A DNA stretch of 64,000 nt from Sporosarcina sp. Marseille-Q4063 (GCF_018309085.1 NZ_CP070502.1:2971001-3035000), one strand, 5' to 3'. Numbered from the stretch's first letter, positions 25,994-35,266 are shown. Notes: generated from the sequence alone by a model not told the origin. Numbers and translations: made by a program.

Positions 25994-26944
25994 ATGATTT
26001 ACAAAAAGAGGGGAAAACCAAACGATCTCCTAGGATTAACCGCACTTAAAAATCGTATTCATTCAAACCACAAATGCGTGAGAGAGATTGCTGACAAGTT
26101 TAATCGAGCAAAAGCTGGTTATGAAGGCGAAATTAACTTCGACAAGCATTTAAAAGAATTCATGCCCAAGTATCCGCATGCAATTCTTCACGATGTCTAC
26201 TTAAATCAAGGTGGCGTTTATTTTCAAATGGATTCGATTCTTATCACACCGGCAACCATCATTATTTTTGAAGTGAAAAACATCGCCGGAAAATTGATAT
26301 TCATGGGGAATCCTGACAGATTTGTGAGGGAACTAGATAACGGCGAAAGAAAACCGATGGAAAGCCCGATTGCACAATTAGATAGGAAAGAATATTTCCT
26401 CAAAGAATGGCTGAGCAAAAGGGGTATTCAAGCTCCTATTCAAGGAATTGTCGTTCTCGCCTTCGAAAACGAAATCGAACTTTTGTCCACGCCGAAAAAA
26501 CATATAACATTTGCGTTCCAGGTTCCAAATTACCTGTATTCACTTCCTTTAGATAAAGGTGAGCTTAGCGGTACGCAAATTAAAAGTCTAGCGACGGAGA
26601 TGAAGCGGCGTCATTCAGACTACAATCCGTTCCCGATAATCAAAAATTGGGATGTTTCACCTGTAGACTTAAAACAGGGTGTTCAATGTCAAAGTTGCAA
26701 GTTTTTCGGCATGCAGTGGAGTAAACAGAAATGGAATTGTCCAAAATGCAAAAGCCATAGCGTGGACAGCCATATCGCAACAACCAAGGATTGGTTTTAC
26801 CTAGTAGACAGCAAGATAACCAACGGTGAATTCCGAAACTTTGCATTGATTGAAAACCAACAAGTTGCCAAAAGATTACTCAAAAGATCAGGATTGCAAC
26901 TCCACGGCAAATTAAGAACAAGCTATTATGTGATGAAAAACTAG
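25994..26944 (+). CDS. NERD-domain protein with C-terminal zinc ribbon
   Basis: A 316-residue cytoplasmic protein. A NERD (nuclease-related) domain lies at about residues 35-150; GEINFDKHL, MDSILITPATIIIFEVKN carry the acidic and Lys residues of the endonuclease-like core (D...EVK). Around residues 235-260 are two Cys pairs (CQSC and CPKC), forming a zinc ribbon. NERD proteins are thought to act on DNA, but substrates are unknown. GAGGTGAT favours ATG 25994 over GTG 25985 and ATG 25988. It stands alone between two repeat arrays, which is suggestive but not proof of a link. Confidence 0.8.
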   Translation: MIYKKRGKPNDLLGLTALKNRIHSNHKCVREIADKFNRAKAGYEGEINFDKHLKEFMPKYPHAILHDVYLNQGGVYFQMDSILITPATIIIFEVKNIAGKLIFMGNPDRFVRELDNGERKPMESPIAQLDRKEYFLKEWLSKRGIQAPIQGIVVLAFENEIELLSTPKKHITFAFQVPNYLYSLPLDKGELSGTQIKSLATEMKRRHSDYNPFPIIKNWDVSPVDLKQGVQCQSCKFFGMQWSKQKWNCPKCKSHSVDSHIATTKDWFYLVDSKITNGEFRNFALIENQQVAKRLLKRSGLQLHGKLRTSYYVMKN

Positions 26945-26954
26945 ATTTGACGCC

Positions 26955-27090
26955 AAACGACCAAAGTCGATCCCCAAAAGACCAAAGCAGCACCCGAAAC
27001 GACTATAGTAGACTCCCAAACGACCAAAACCGCACTCGAAACGACTATACCTGACTTCCAAACGACCAAAGCCACTATCAAATCTACTAA
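26955..27090 (+). repeat. 21-nt repeat array 5 (six clear units and one degenerate)
   Basis: Cores at 26955, 26976 (AAAAGAC), 26997, 27018, 27039 and 27060 at exactly 21-nt steps, then a decayed unit near 27080. It starts 10 nt after the stop codon of the NERD gene. No hairpin element here. Confidence 0.85.
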
Positions 27091-27185
27091 AACAACCCCA
27101 AAAGCACCCTCTCATTCTGTATAATGAATACAACTACATACACAACACAAAAACACACAAAAACATAAAAACGGAGGAGTAAAAA

Positions 27186-28790
27186 ATGGATTACCTATAC
27201 AACCCGTACCCTTCAATAAAACACACCGCATTCGCAAAAAACGGCATGGTAGCAACATCACAACCACTCGCCGCACAAGCCGGAATTGAAATCATGCGAC
27301 AAGGTGGAAACGCCATCGACGCAGCAATCGCAACAGCGGCAGCACTCACCGTTGTCGAACCGACTTCAAACGGAATCGGCGGCGACGCATTCGCGCTTGT
27401 CTGGGTAAACAACAAACTTCACGGCCTGAACGCATCCGGTCCATCGCCAGAATCCCTAACAATCGACAATGTAAAAGCAGCGGGCCATGAAAAAATGCCA
27501 ACTCACGGCCTCACGCCAATCACAATTCCTGGCGTCCCGGCAGCATGGGCGGAACTAGCAAAAAAGTTCGGTAAACTATCATTAAAAGAATCACTAGCAC
27601 CGGCAATTCGCTATGCCGAAGAAGGCTACCCGCTAACGCCTATCCTAGGAAAGTACTGGAAACTAGCATACAAAAGATTCAAAGATTCATTCACAACAGA
27701 AGAATTCAACGCCTGGTTCGAAACGTTCGCTCCAGACGGCCGCGCGCCGGAAATCGGCGAAGTATGGAAATCCCCGGGACACGCGGAAACGCTAAGATCC
27801 ATCGCTGAATCAAATGCAGATTCCTTCTATAAAGGAGAAATCGCCGACAAAATCGACGACTTCATGGTGAAACACGGCGGTTACTTACGAAAATCAGACC
27901 TAGAAAAATACAAAGTCGAATGGGTAGAACCAATTTCAACAAACTACCGCGGTTATGACGTCTGGGAAATCCCGCCGAATGGCCAAGGCATGGTGACGCT
28001 CATGGCGCTAAATATTTATAGCAAATTAAGCCCGGCGATCCCAGAAAACACGAAAACGCTCCACGAACAAATCGAAGCAATGAAACTAGCATTCACCGAC
28101 GGGAAAGCGTTCATCACCGAAGAAAACGAAATGCCGATAGATGTCGAACATTTACTGTCAGACGAATACGCAGAAAAACGTGCGGAAAAAATCACAAACG
28201 AAGCATCAATTCCAGAGCCGTACGATCTCCCGAAAGGCGGCACCGTTTACCTAGCAACAGCGGACGGAGAAGGGAATATGGTCTCCTTCATCCAGTCAAA
28301 TTACATGGGCTTCGGATCCGGCATCGTCGTTCCCAACACAGGAATCGCGCTTCAAAACCGCGGCGCCGATTTCTCGCTCGACCCAACACATCCGAATGCG
28401 TTAAAACCGGGAAAGCGTTCCTATAACACGATCATCCCGGGATTCCTGACAAAAAACGGACAAGCAATCGGCCCGTTCGGAGTCATGGGCGGTTTCATGC
28501 AGCCGCAAGGACATTTCCAAATGATTGTAAACACCATTGATTATAAATTAAACCCACAAGCCGCACTCGATTCACCAAGATGGCAGTGGATCGAAGGAAA
28601 TACAGTTCACGTCGAACCCAATTTCCCGAATCACTTAGCGCAAGCACTAACTCGGCTAGGCCACGATATCCAGCCAAAGCTCGATAACGGTTCATTCGGA
28701 CGCGGCCAAATCATATGGCGCAATCCTGAAACAGGCGTATTATCGGGAGGAACTGAAACACGAACAGATGGAGCGATTGTCTTATGGTAA
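27186..28790 (+). CDS. Gamma-glutamyltransferase family protein (YwrD-like)
   Basis: A 534-residue Ntn-hydrolase of the GGT family. GGNAIDAAIATAAALTVVEP and GIGGDAFALVW mark the large-subunit region. GGTVYLATADGEGN carries the likely autoprocessing and nucleophilic residue Thr353, followed by GFGSGIVVPNTGIALQNRG in the small subunit. There is no signal peptide, so it is cytoplasmic like B. subtilis YwrD rather than secreted Ggt. Substrate is probably glutathione-like or another gamma-glutamyl compound. It is the first gene of a tight operon: the next gene starts inside its last codons. Confidence 0.85.
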   Translation: MDYLYNPYPSIKHTAFAKNGMVATSQPLAAQAGIEIMRQGGNAIDAAIATAAALTVVEPTSNGIGGDAFALVWVNNKLHGLNASGPSPESLTIDNVKAAGHEKMPTHGLTPITIPGVPAAWAELAKKFGKLSLKESLAPAIRYAEEGYPLTPILGKYWKLAYKRFKDSFTTEEFNAWFETFAPDGRAPEIGEVWKSPGHAETLRSIAESNADSFYKGEIADKIDDFMVKHGGYLRKSDLEKYKVEWVEPISTNYRGYDVWEIPPNGQGMVTLMALNIYSKLSPAIPENTKTLHEQIEAMKLAFTDGKAFITEENEMPIDVEHLLSDEYAEKRAEKITNEASIPEPYDLPKGGTVYLATADGEGNMVSFIQSNYMGFGSGIVVPNTGIALQNRGADFSLDPTHPNALKPGKRSYNTIIPGFLTKNGQAIGPFGVMGGFMQPQGHFQMIVNTIDYKLNPQAALDSPRWQWIEGNTVHVEPNFPNHLAQALTRLGHDIQPKLDNGSFGRGQIIWRNPETGVLSGGTETRTDGAIVLW

Positions 28791-29059
28791 ATAAAAGCAA
28801 TACAGATTGGCGGTTTAAAATTGCGCACCGCGAAGCACTGATAGGTGTCGGACTCGCAATTTTCAACTTCATATGGTGGTTCGGCTTCGCCTATGGACTC
28901 GGATCACGTCCGGTGGAGGAATATACATATGTATTTGGTCTCCCGGCATGGTTTTTCTACAGTTGCGTCGTCGGATTTGTATTAATCTCGATTCTCGTAA
29001 TCATTATTACAAAGTTCTTCCTCACAGAAGTTCCTTTTGAGGAGGAAGACGAGTTATGA
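28784..29059 (+). CDS. YhdT-type small membrane protein
   Basis: A 91-residue protein with two membrane helices (about residues 20-40 and 52-76), the YhdT/DUF997 arrangement that accompanies sodium/pantothenate symporters. ATG 28784 lies 7 nt inside the GGT gene and its TGA overlaps the panF ATG (ATGA), so all three are translationally coupled. It is thought to be an accessory subunit of the symporter. Confidence 0.8.
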   Translation: MVNKSNTDWRFKIAHREALIGVGLAIFNFIWWFGFAYGLGSRPVEEYTYVFGLPAWFFYSCVVGFVLISILVIIITKFFLTEVPFEEEDEL

Positions 29060-30498
29060 ACATTAGCGTTATTGCACCGCTCGTCATTTTTCTTGTAGCG
29101 ATTTTCGCGATTGGTTTGATTTCATCAAGAAAAATGGAGTCGGACAAAGGCTTCCTGCAAAACTATTTCCTAGGCGGCCGTGAACTTGGCGGTTTCGTCC
29201 TTGCGATGACAATGGTTGCGACCTACGGAAGCGCATCGAGTTTCCTAGGGGGACCCGGGACAGCTTATACTGTCGGATTCGGTTGGGTTTTACTTGCTAT
29301 GTCTCAAGTTGTTACCGGATATTTCGTCCTTTTAATCTTAGGAAAGAAATTCGCCATTTTAGCACGGAAATACAATGCCGTGACAATGATTGATTTCTTG
29401 AAAGTTCGCTATAACAGCCCGGCTGTCGCGATTTTATCGGCAGTTGCCATCATTATCTTTTTATTTTCCGCAATGACAGCGCAGTGGGTCGGAGGCGGCC
29501 GTCTCATCGAATCGCTCACCGGACTTAAGTACACGTCCGCGCTCTTCATTTTTGCGATTTCGGTCCTCGTCTATGTCGTCATCGGCGGTTTCCGTGCAGT
29601 TGCAGTGACCGATGCCGTGCAAGGCGCGATTATGGTCATCGGAACACTTATTTTACTCATCGGCGTCATTATCGCAGGTGGCGGCGTGCCAGCCATCATG
29701 CAAGATTTGTTGAATGAAAACCCGCGTCTCGTCACGCCATTCGGAGCGGACGGGAGTCTAACAGCTGCCTATGTATCTTCTTTCTGGATATTAGTCGGTG
29801 TCGGCGTCGTCGCGCTTCCACAAATGGCAGTGCGCGCAATGAGCTACAAAAACTCGCGATCCATGCACCGCGCACTCATTATTGGAACGCTCGTTACCGG
29901 ATTTATCATGCTGAATATGCACCTAATCGGGATTTTCGCACGTCCCGTTTTACCAGGAATCGACGTCGGCGACAAAGTAATTCCGCTGTTGGCACTCGAA
30001 GTATTACCACCGTGGCTCGCTGGAATCGTACTCGCAGCCCCGATGGCAGCCATCATGTCGACGGTAGATTCACTACTATTACTCGTAAGTTCAGCAATCG
30101 TCAAAGACGTCTACTTGAACTTTATTAAACCAGACGCAAAAGAAAAAACCGTCAAATGGCTGAGTTTCGGCGTGACTGGAATACTCGGAATCATCGTATT
30201 CCTACTCGCATTGCAACCACCTGAGCTCCTAATCTTCCTGAATCTATTCTCATTCGGAGGACTCGAAGCCGCCTTCATCTGGCCAGTCGTCATGGGCCTT
30301 TACTGGAAATACGGCAACAAATACGGCGCAATCGCCTCGATGATCACAGGAATGGTTTCCTACATCGCGCTCCATTATTACAACGAAGCATTCGGCAACC
30401 TACTCGGCGTACACACCGTCACATTCCCGATCGTCTTCTCGTTCGTCGCGTATATTGCCTTTAGTTTGCTAATCAACAAGAAGGAATTTGTGTTTTAA
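29056..30498 (+). CDS. panF: Sodium/solute symporter, pantothenate type
   Basis: A 480-residue SSF-family (sodium:solute symporter) transporter with about thirteen hydrophobic segments. The start has the typical FLGGRELGGFVLAMTMVATYGSASSFLGGPG loop, and YNAVTMIDFLKVRY and GGFRAVAVTDAVQG follow. Association with a YhdT-type gene points to pantothenate, but coupling to a gamma-glutamyltransferase gene leaves open a different carboxylate or amino-acid-like substrate. The operon ends at a terminator. Confidence 0.8.
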   Translation: MNISVIAPLVIFLVAIFAIGLISSRKMESDKGFLQNYFLGGRELGGFVLAMTMVATYGSASSFLGGPGTAYTVGFGWVLLAMSQVVTGYFVLLILGKKFAILARKYNAVTMIDFLKVRYNSPAVAILSAVAIIIFLFSAMTAQWVGGGRLIESLTGLKYTSALFIFAISVLVYVVIGGFRAVAVTDAVQGAIMVIGTLILLIGVIIAGGGVPAIMQDLLNENPRLVTPFGADGSLTAAYVSSFWILVGVGVVALPQMAVRAMSYKNSRSMHRALIIGTLVTGFIMLNMHLIGIFARPVLPGIDVGDKVIPLLALEVLPPWLAGIVLAAPMAAIMSTVDSLLLLVSSAIVKDVYLNFIKPDAKEKTVKWLSFGVTGILGIIVFLLALQPPELLIFLNLFSFGGLEAAFIWPVVMGLYWKYGNKYGAIASMITGMVSYIALHYYNEAFGNLLGVHTVTFPIVFSFVAYIAFSLLINKKEFVF

Positions 30499-30503
30499 AA
30501 TTA

Positions 30504-30531
30504 AGGCTCTCTTCTATAGAGAGTCTTTTTT
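30504..30531 (+). terminator. ggt-yhdT-panF terminator
   Basis: AGGCTCTC-TTCTAT-AGAGAGTCT stem with T tract. Confidence 0.85.
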
Positions 30532-30556
30532 GATACCTTCAATTAATAAATAATCC

Positions 30557-30693
30557 AAACGACCAAAGTCGCCCCCGAAACGACTATAGCAGCCTCCCAA
30601 AAGACCATAAACGCTTCGAAACGACCAAAGTGACACCTCAAACGACTATAGCCGCTTGCCAAACGACCAAAGCACATTCCAAAACGAATTTTG
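30557..30693 (+). repeat. 21-nt repeat array 6 (seven units)
   Basis: Cores at 30557, 30578, 30599 (AAAAGAC), 30619, 30640, 30661 and a degenerate 30682. Intervals are 21 nt apart from one of 20. It follows a terminator by about 25 nt, without a hairpin element. Confidence 0.85.
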
Positions 30694-30796
30694 ACCATTC
30701 TTCCATCAAAAATCCTCTACCATTCATACCAAAGATTCTGTAAACTATACTTAAGTAAGCGATCAAAAAAATCGCTTCGTAAAAGGGGGAAGTGTA

Positions 30797-31993
30797 TTGA
30801 CGTTATCAGCCAGCTCGCGGATTCAGGCGATTGAATTATCGGGAATCCGAAAAGTCGCAAATATGCTCAGCAACTATCCAAATGCCATTAACCTGACGAT
30901 TGGTCAACCCGATTTTACAACGCCGGAATTAATAAAAGACGCTGGAATCGAAGCCATCCGAAACGACAAAACGACGTACACGACAAATATGGGGATTTTG
31001 GAATTGCGACAAGCAATCAGCGATTTTTTCGCGAATAAATACGGATTCACTTACAACCCACAAACAGAAATTCTGGTGACAGCAGGCGCAAGTGGAGGGA
31101 TGGATGCAACATTTCGCACGATTTTAAACGAAGGGGACGAAATAATTGTACCCGCGCCCATTTTTTCCGGTTATGATCCGCTTATTTCATTAACAGGGGC
31201 GAAGGCAGTCTATTTGGATACAACGAAAACCAACTTCATACCGGATCCAACCCAACTCGAAGCGCTAATAACACCAAAAACTAAAGCAGTGGTATTTAGT
31301 TTCCCATCAAATCCAACGGGTGTTATTATTCCGAAACAAACGATGGATGCGCTCGTCGAAGTCCTTGCCAGACATGATATCTTCATCGTTTCAGACGAAA
31401 TCTATAGTGAAAATACATTTGAAGGCAAACATGTTTCATTCGCCGGGTACCCGCAACTGAAAGAAAAACTTTTCCTCATTCATGGACTTTCAAAATCGCA
31501 TTCGATGACGGGATGGCGGGTAGGATTTTTATTAACTGCCGAAAAGTGGATGAAACACGCAGTGAAAGCCCATGCGCATAATACGCTTTGCGTCAACGCG
31601 CCGACTCAATACGCGGCCATCACCGCGCTAACAAAATGCCAAGACACACCCGCAACAATGAACAAAGAATATATCAAACGCCGGGATTTAGTCTACAATC
31701 GTCTCACATTCATGGGACTCGAAACCGTCAAACCGAACGGGGCATTTTATATTTTTCCGTCAATCAAAGAATTCAACATGTCGTCTGAACAATTTGCGCT
31801 TACGCTACTAAAGGAGGCAGATATCGGGGTAGTTCCGGGGAGTGCATTTACGCCGCTCGGTGAAGGATACATCCGAATTTCATATGCCTACGCCTATGAC
31901 CAACTCGAAATCGCGATGAATCGTCTTGAAAACTGGGTAACGAATTGGCGGCGAAATGAACGCCACTTCGTGCCAGATCCACCACTGGTTTAA
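30797..31993 (+). CDS. patA: Class I/II PLP aminotransferase (PatA-like)
   Basis: A 398-residue fold-type I aminotransferase. The Schiff-base lysine is Lys233 in LSKSHSMTGWRVGF. The SNPTG cofactor motif, SDEIYS, and the C-terminal RISYAY arginine that binds the substrate carboxylate are present. Closest in character to B. subtilis PatA (N-acetyl-LL-diaminopimelate aminotransferase, lysine/meso-DAP pathway), though aspartate- or aromatic-type specificity cannot be excluded. TTG 30797 follows AAGGGGGA (30783-30790). It is a single-gene unit with its own terminator. Confidence 0.82.
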   Translation: MTLSASSRIQAIELSGIRKVANMLSNYPNAINLTIGQPDFTTPELIKDAGIEAIRNDKTTYTTNMGILELRQAISDFFANKYGFTYNPQTEILVTAGASGGMDATFRTILNEGDEIIVPAPIFSGYDPLISLTGAKAVYLDTTKTNFIPDPTQLEALITPKTKAVVFSFPSNPTGVIIPKQTMDALVEVLARHDIFIVSDEIYSENTFEGKHVSFAGYPQLKEKLFLIHGLSKSHSMTGWRVGFLLTAEKWMKHAVKAHAHNTLCVNAPTQYAAITALTKCQDTPATMNKEYIKRRDLVYNRLTFMGLETVKPNGAFYIFPSIKEFNMSSEQFALTLLKEADIGVVPGSAFTPLGEGYIRISYAYAYDQLEIAMNRLENWVTNWRRNERHFVPDPPLV

Positions 31994-32515
31994 AGGTAGT
32001 TCTGAAAAACACCATACTTGAAAAATAAATATCCACGCGCCCCGGCGATTCAAACCGGGGCGCTTTTGCGTGTGAAAAAGGAAAACGCCCAAAGCGGCTT
32101 CCTGCCACTCCAAATACATACTTCCAACGTATTTTGCGTTGATAGAATCGTGAATAACCCTTTATGGACGAGTGTATCGGCACGAAAGTCTACCATCAGA
32201 ATCACCCCCAAGTAGAATACAAATACGTTAAAAATCACTCGTTTGAGGGAGGTTGAATCCCTTCGCTAAGCCTATACTGAAGTTAGTTCCATTTTCATAG
32301 TGAGAAAAAGCAAGTCTCAAGGAGGAGATTACAGACGCTTAAATCGAATTAAATATTCTAGTAAATAACATTGAAAAGTAACCACAGTTATCGAACTATG
32401 AAAATGTTTGGAACCAGGTCTACTTAAATTAAAAGCTTTAAAAGATACTCGGAAAAGTATCGACAAGTAAGTACTAGCAATAATAAAATTACAAAATTCT
32501 TAGGAGGAAATAAAA
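31994..32515 (+). other. Intergenic region patA-tasA-like
   Basis: The first part holds the patA terminator (32036-32066). Then one isolated, degenerate 21-nt-like unit (AACGCCCAAAGC, 32083-32094) occurs. Around 32316-32326 AAGGAGGAGATTACA looks like a ribosome site followed by a stop after three sense codons, so it may be a decayed ORF. AGGAGG at 32502-32507 serves the tasA-like gene. I cannot place the tasA promoter. Confidence 0.5.
32036..32066 (+). terminator. patA terminator
   Basis: GCGCCCCGG / CCGGGGCGC stem (32036-32044, 32054-32062) with CTTTT. Confidence 0.9.
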
Positions 32516-33118
32516 ATGAGTCTTAAAAAGAAACTAGCAATGAGTATCGCAACTGGGGCATTAGCTGTAAGTATGATTGGTGGAGGAACGTATGCTTATT
32601 TCAATGATGTGGAAGTGAATAAAAGCAGTTTCGCAGCCGGAACATTGGATATTAATATTAAAGGTAACGATGCATACAATGCAATTATCGATGTTGGTAA
32701 TCTAAAACCAGGGGATCATATGATACGTCAATTTAAAATTAATAACACTGGAAGCTTGGATGTATCCCAGGTATTGTTGACATCTGCTTATGCAGTAGGG
32801 GATGCAAAGGGTAATAATGGCGACGCAGACTTTGGTGACCATATTCAGGTTAAGTTCCTTGTCAATAATGACAAAGCATCTCCTGTTATTTTTGAAACTA
32901 CTTTAAAGGAGCTAAGTAAAACAGACGTTACTGATAGAAATCTGATCGGGGCGATCTTTGGTGGAGAAAGAGATGGACTAAAGGCGAAATCATCCGATAC
33001 GCTTACAGTTATGTTTGAATTTATTGACAATGGTCAGAATCAAAATGTTTTCCAAGGAGATTCTCTAAAGCTTGATTGGACGTTTGAAGCAAAGCAGACA
33101 GCTGGAACATTGAGATAA
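32516..33118 (+). CDS. tasA: TasA/CalY-type fibre-forming matrix protein
   Basis: A 200-residue secreted protein. The signal peptide ends GGGTYAYFNDVEV, the pattern processed by SipW-type peptidases in the TasA/camelysin family. The mature jelly-roll region starts NKSSFAAGTLDINIKG and contains KPGDHMIRQFKINNTGSLD. TasA-type proteins polymerise into extracellular fibres of the biofilm matrix. AGGAGG lies 9 nt before ATG 32516. Unlike B. subtilis (tapA-sipW-tasA), the fibre gene here comes first and has a strong terminator after it (33129-33160), which should set a high ratio of fibre subunit to accessory proteins. Confidence 0.9.
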   Translation: MSLKKKLAMSIATGALAVSMIGGGTYAYFNDVEVNKSSFAAGTLDINIKGNDAYNAIIDVGNLKPGDHMIRQFKINNTGSLDVSQVLLTSAYAVGDAKGNNGDADFGDHIQVKFLVNNDKASPVIFETTLKELSKTDVTDRNLIGAIFGGERDGLKAKSSDTLTVMFEFIDNGQNQNVFQGDSLKLDWTFEAKQTAGTLR

Positions 33119-33128
33119 CATATATCCC

Positions 33129-33160
33129 GGGAGGAGAGCACTTCTCCTCCCTCCTTTTAT
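33129..33160 (+). terminator. Terminator between tasA and tapA-like genes
   Basis: Perfect 9-bp stem GGGAGGAGA / TCTCCTCCC (33129-33137, 33143-33151), followed by TCCTTTTATTT. Confidence 0.85.
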
Positions 33161-33193
33161 TTCAACAGGCCACCAGTACGATTACTTATATAT

Positions 33194-33232
33194 ATTTCTC
33201 AACACATAACCTAATCTTGTGTTTTGAGAAAT
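33194..33232. promoter_or_regulatory. Long inverted repeat upstream of tapA-like gene
   Basis: ATTTCTCAA / TTGAGAAAT arms (33194-33202, 33224-33232) with CACA/TGTG extending inside. No T tract; it lies about 45 nt before the start. Operator or mRNA structure are both possible. Confidence 0.4.
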
Positions 33233-33278
33233 CTATTTAAGAAAAGCCATTAATAAAATTTCGAAGGGCGGGATCGGG

Positions 33279-33911
33279 TTGAAAAAAGAATTGAGAAGAA
33301 ATCGGAGGCGCAGATACAAAAAGAAGGAGAAACACGGTCTTTTCTTAGCGATTAAACTGGCACTCATATGTTATTTAGCCATCTTTGGAATCAGTTACAT
33401 GACGTCTAACACGTCTGCATATTACAGCAGTCAGGCATCAATCTCCGAAATAATCACTGCCGATACGTGGGAGGATCCGGACGAGAATAATCAATGTGGT
33501 GAAGAAAATGAAGAAGCTACCGCATCTGGCGATGAAATAAATGCCGACTGTGTAGACAAAGATGAGCCTAAGGTAGAAGAAGAAAAAGTAACTGATCAAG
33601 AAAATAGTGAGCCAGGTGAATCGGAAGATAAATCAGATGAAACAGATATAGAAAAAGAAGATAAAGTCGACTCGGATGCTGGCAAAGAAAAAGAGAATCA
33701 AAACCCTAAAGAGGACACACAAAAACAGCCGGACAAAGAAGATGAATCCGTAGACGAATCCAATGAAAAGAAACCGGATGATAAAGCACCTGTAGAAAAA
33801 GCACCAGAAGACAGCTCTGATGATGAACTAAACACTACTGTAACTAAAGAAGATAACACGAAGAAGGTAGAGGGGGATACTAATGAACAAGAAGAAGGTA
33901 GCGTGGAGTAA
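33279..33911 (+). CDS. TapA-like fibre accessory protein with long acidic tail
   Basis: A 210-residue protein. A basic N-terminus and membrane segment (about residues 24-42) lead to MTSNTSAYYSSQASIS, the hallmark start of TapA-family (amyloid fibre anchoring/assembly) proteins and a likely SipW site. The rest (about 65-210) is almost wholly Glu/Asp/Lys, low complexity and probably disordered, unlike the folded Cys-containing domain of B. subtilis TapA; only two Cys (residues about 73 and 91) are present. TTG 33279 follows GAAGGGCGGG. sipW starts 29 nt before its stop, so expression is coupled. Confidence 0.72.
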   Translation: MKKELRRNRRRRYKKKEKHGLFLAIKLALICYLAIFGISYMTSNTSAYYSSQASISEIITADTWEDPDENNQCGEENEEATASGDEINADCVDKDEPKVEEEKVTDQENSEPGESEDKSDETDIEKEDKVDSDAGKEKENQNPKEDTQKQPDKEDESVDESNEKKPDDKAPVEKAPEDSSDDELNTTVTKEDNTKKVEGDTNEQEEGSVE

Positions 33912-34512
33912 GGAAAAAAAGAAAAACAAGAAAATAATTAAGTGGATAAATAGTATTGTAACCAGCATATTGATGGTCTTACTGATCACTGTAGCCGCAT
34001 TAGTAGTCATCACAAAAGCTTCTGGCGGGGAGCCGCAACTTTTTGGTTATCAATTAAAAACAGTTCTGTCAGGATCCATGGAACCAGATATCCAAACCGG
34101 TTCGATAATTTCTGTAAAACTGGCCGAAGATAAAACAAACTTTAAAGAAGGCGACGTCATTACATTCATGGAAGAAGAAGGAATTCTGATTACCCACCGG
34201 ATTACTGAAGTTGTCGGAAGTGGAGATTCTGTACTTTACCGAACAAAAGGCGACAACAATAATGCGGAAGACATGAATCCGGTTCTGGCAGAGAATGTGG
34301 TTGCGGAGTACACTGGGGTCACGGTGCCTTATGTCGGTTACTTTGTTAACTTTTCTCAATCGAAAAATGGCGCTTTCCTATTGCTAATACCTGGCTTTTT
34401 ACTACTTCTCTACTCCGCTTTTACAATTTGGCGGGTACTGTCACAAATCGAACTGCCTCAAAAAAATAAAACTGAAATTACGGAAGAAGACGTGGGAAAA
34501 AGTTCTTCCTAA
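33883..34512 (+). CDS. sipW: ER-type signal peptidase SipW
   Basis: A 209-residue membrane serine protease. There are membrane helices at about residues 22-44 and 155-180. The catalytic motif VLSGSMEP has Ser65. The general base position is His105 (LITHRI), the ER/archaeal-type replacement for Lys, and Asp124 lies in TKGDNNN. In B. subtilis SipW specifically processes TapA and TasA. AGGGGG precedes ATG 33883, which lies inside the tapA-like gene. Here it would process the two TasA-like proteins and the TapA-like protein of this cluster. Confidence 0.93.
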   Translation: MNKKKVAWSKEKKKNKKIIKWINSIVTSILMVLLITVAALVVITKASGGEPQLFGYQLKTVLSGSMEPDIQTGSIISVKLAEDKTNFKEGDVITFMEEEGILITHRITEVVGSGDSVLYRTKGDNNNAEDMNPVLAENVVAEYTGVTVPYVGYFVNFSQSKNGAFLLLIPGFLLLLYSAFTIWRVLSQIELPQKNKTEITEEDVGKSSS

Positions 34513-34548
34513 ATCAATCGCTGAGATATAAAAGGAGGAGGCATAATC

Positions 34549-35208
34549 ATGAACAAACTGTTTCGACTTATCCCGCTTCTTTTATTGATTAGCGGAATAT
34601 GTTTCTTTCCCGTAACAAGCGTGTTTGCAGATGATAATAATGAGACGGACAAGAAGGATATTAATATCACCCTTTCCCCAACAGATTCTTTATTTAATGT
34701 GAGTAATATGAAACCCGGTGACTGGGTGCCGAGAACCATTACAGTCACAAATTCCGGTAGCAAAGATTTTACCTATCAAATGGGGTCACAAAATGACGGA
34801 GAAACAAAGCTGTTCAATGAGCTATTATTGGAAGTAAAAGCTGACGAAAAGGAATTGTATCAAGGCAAGTTGGCTGATTTTAAATCGCTGCCTGCAAGAA
34901 AGCTTGTCAGCGGTAGCGAGGAAAGTTTAGACATCACGATACGTTTTCCAGAACATCTCGGTAATGACTTCCAAGGACTTGGAGCAGCATTTATTTTCAA
35001 TTTCACAGCAGAAGGAAACAATACCACTCCTGTTCAAGCTGCGACGAAAGGACATATTGAAAGCGGCGGCCCAGCACAAGCCGGGTTCAGCCTACCCGAC
35101 ACGGCAACAAATTTATTTACCCTGTTATTACTTGGTGCTGTACTTATGGTAAGTGGAATCGCGTTAATGATCGTCAGGCATTACAGCAAGACAAAACCAG
35201 CTCAATAG
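34549..35208 (+). CDS. TasA-like protein with LPDTA cell-wall sorting signal
   Basis: A 219-residue secreted protein: signal peptide (about residues 1-27, ending SVFA), then a camelysin-like beta domain (INITLSPTDSLFNVSNMKPG, ITVTNSGSKDFTYQ) related to the TasA fold. The C-terminus has LPDTA (182-186), a membrane helix (about 188-209) and a basic tail (RHYSKTKPAQ). This is a sorting signal of the LPxTA kind that class D-type sortases use. No sortase gene is in the window. It could anchor matrix fibres to the wall; this is inference. AAAGGAGGAGG precedes ATG 34549. A terminator ends the operon. Confidence 0.75.
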   Translation: MNKLFRLIPLLLLISGICFFPVTSVFADDNNETDKKDINITLSPTDSLFNVSNMKPGDWVPRTITVTNSGSKDFTYQMGSQNDGETKLFNELLLEVKADEKELYQGKLADFKSLPARKLVSGSEESLDITIRFPEHLGNDFQGLGAAFIFNFTAEGNNTTPVQAATKGHIESGGPAQAGFSLPDTATNLFTLLLLGAVLMVSGIALMIVRHYSKTKPAQ

Positions 35209-35217
35209 TCAATATAC

Positions 35218-35250
35218 AAACACCCCTGCAATTCAAACTGGGGTGTTTTT
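35218..35250 (+). terminator. Terminator of the tapA-sipW operon
   Basis: AAACACCCC / GGGGTGTTT stem around TGCAATTCAAACT, followed by TT. Confidence 0.85.
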
Positions 35251-35266
35251 AGTTTGCAATAGAGAA

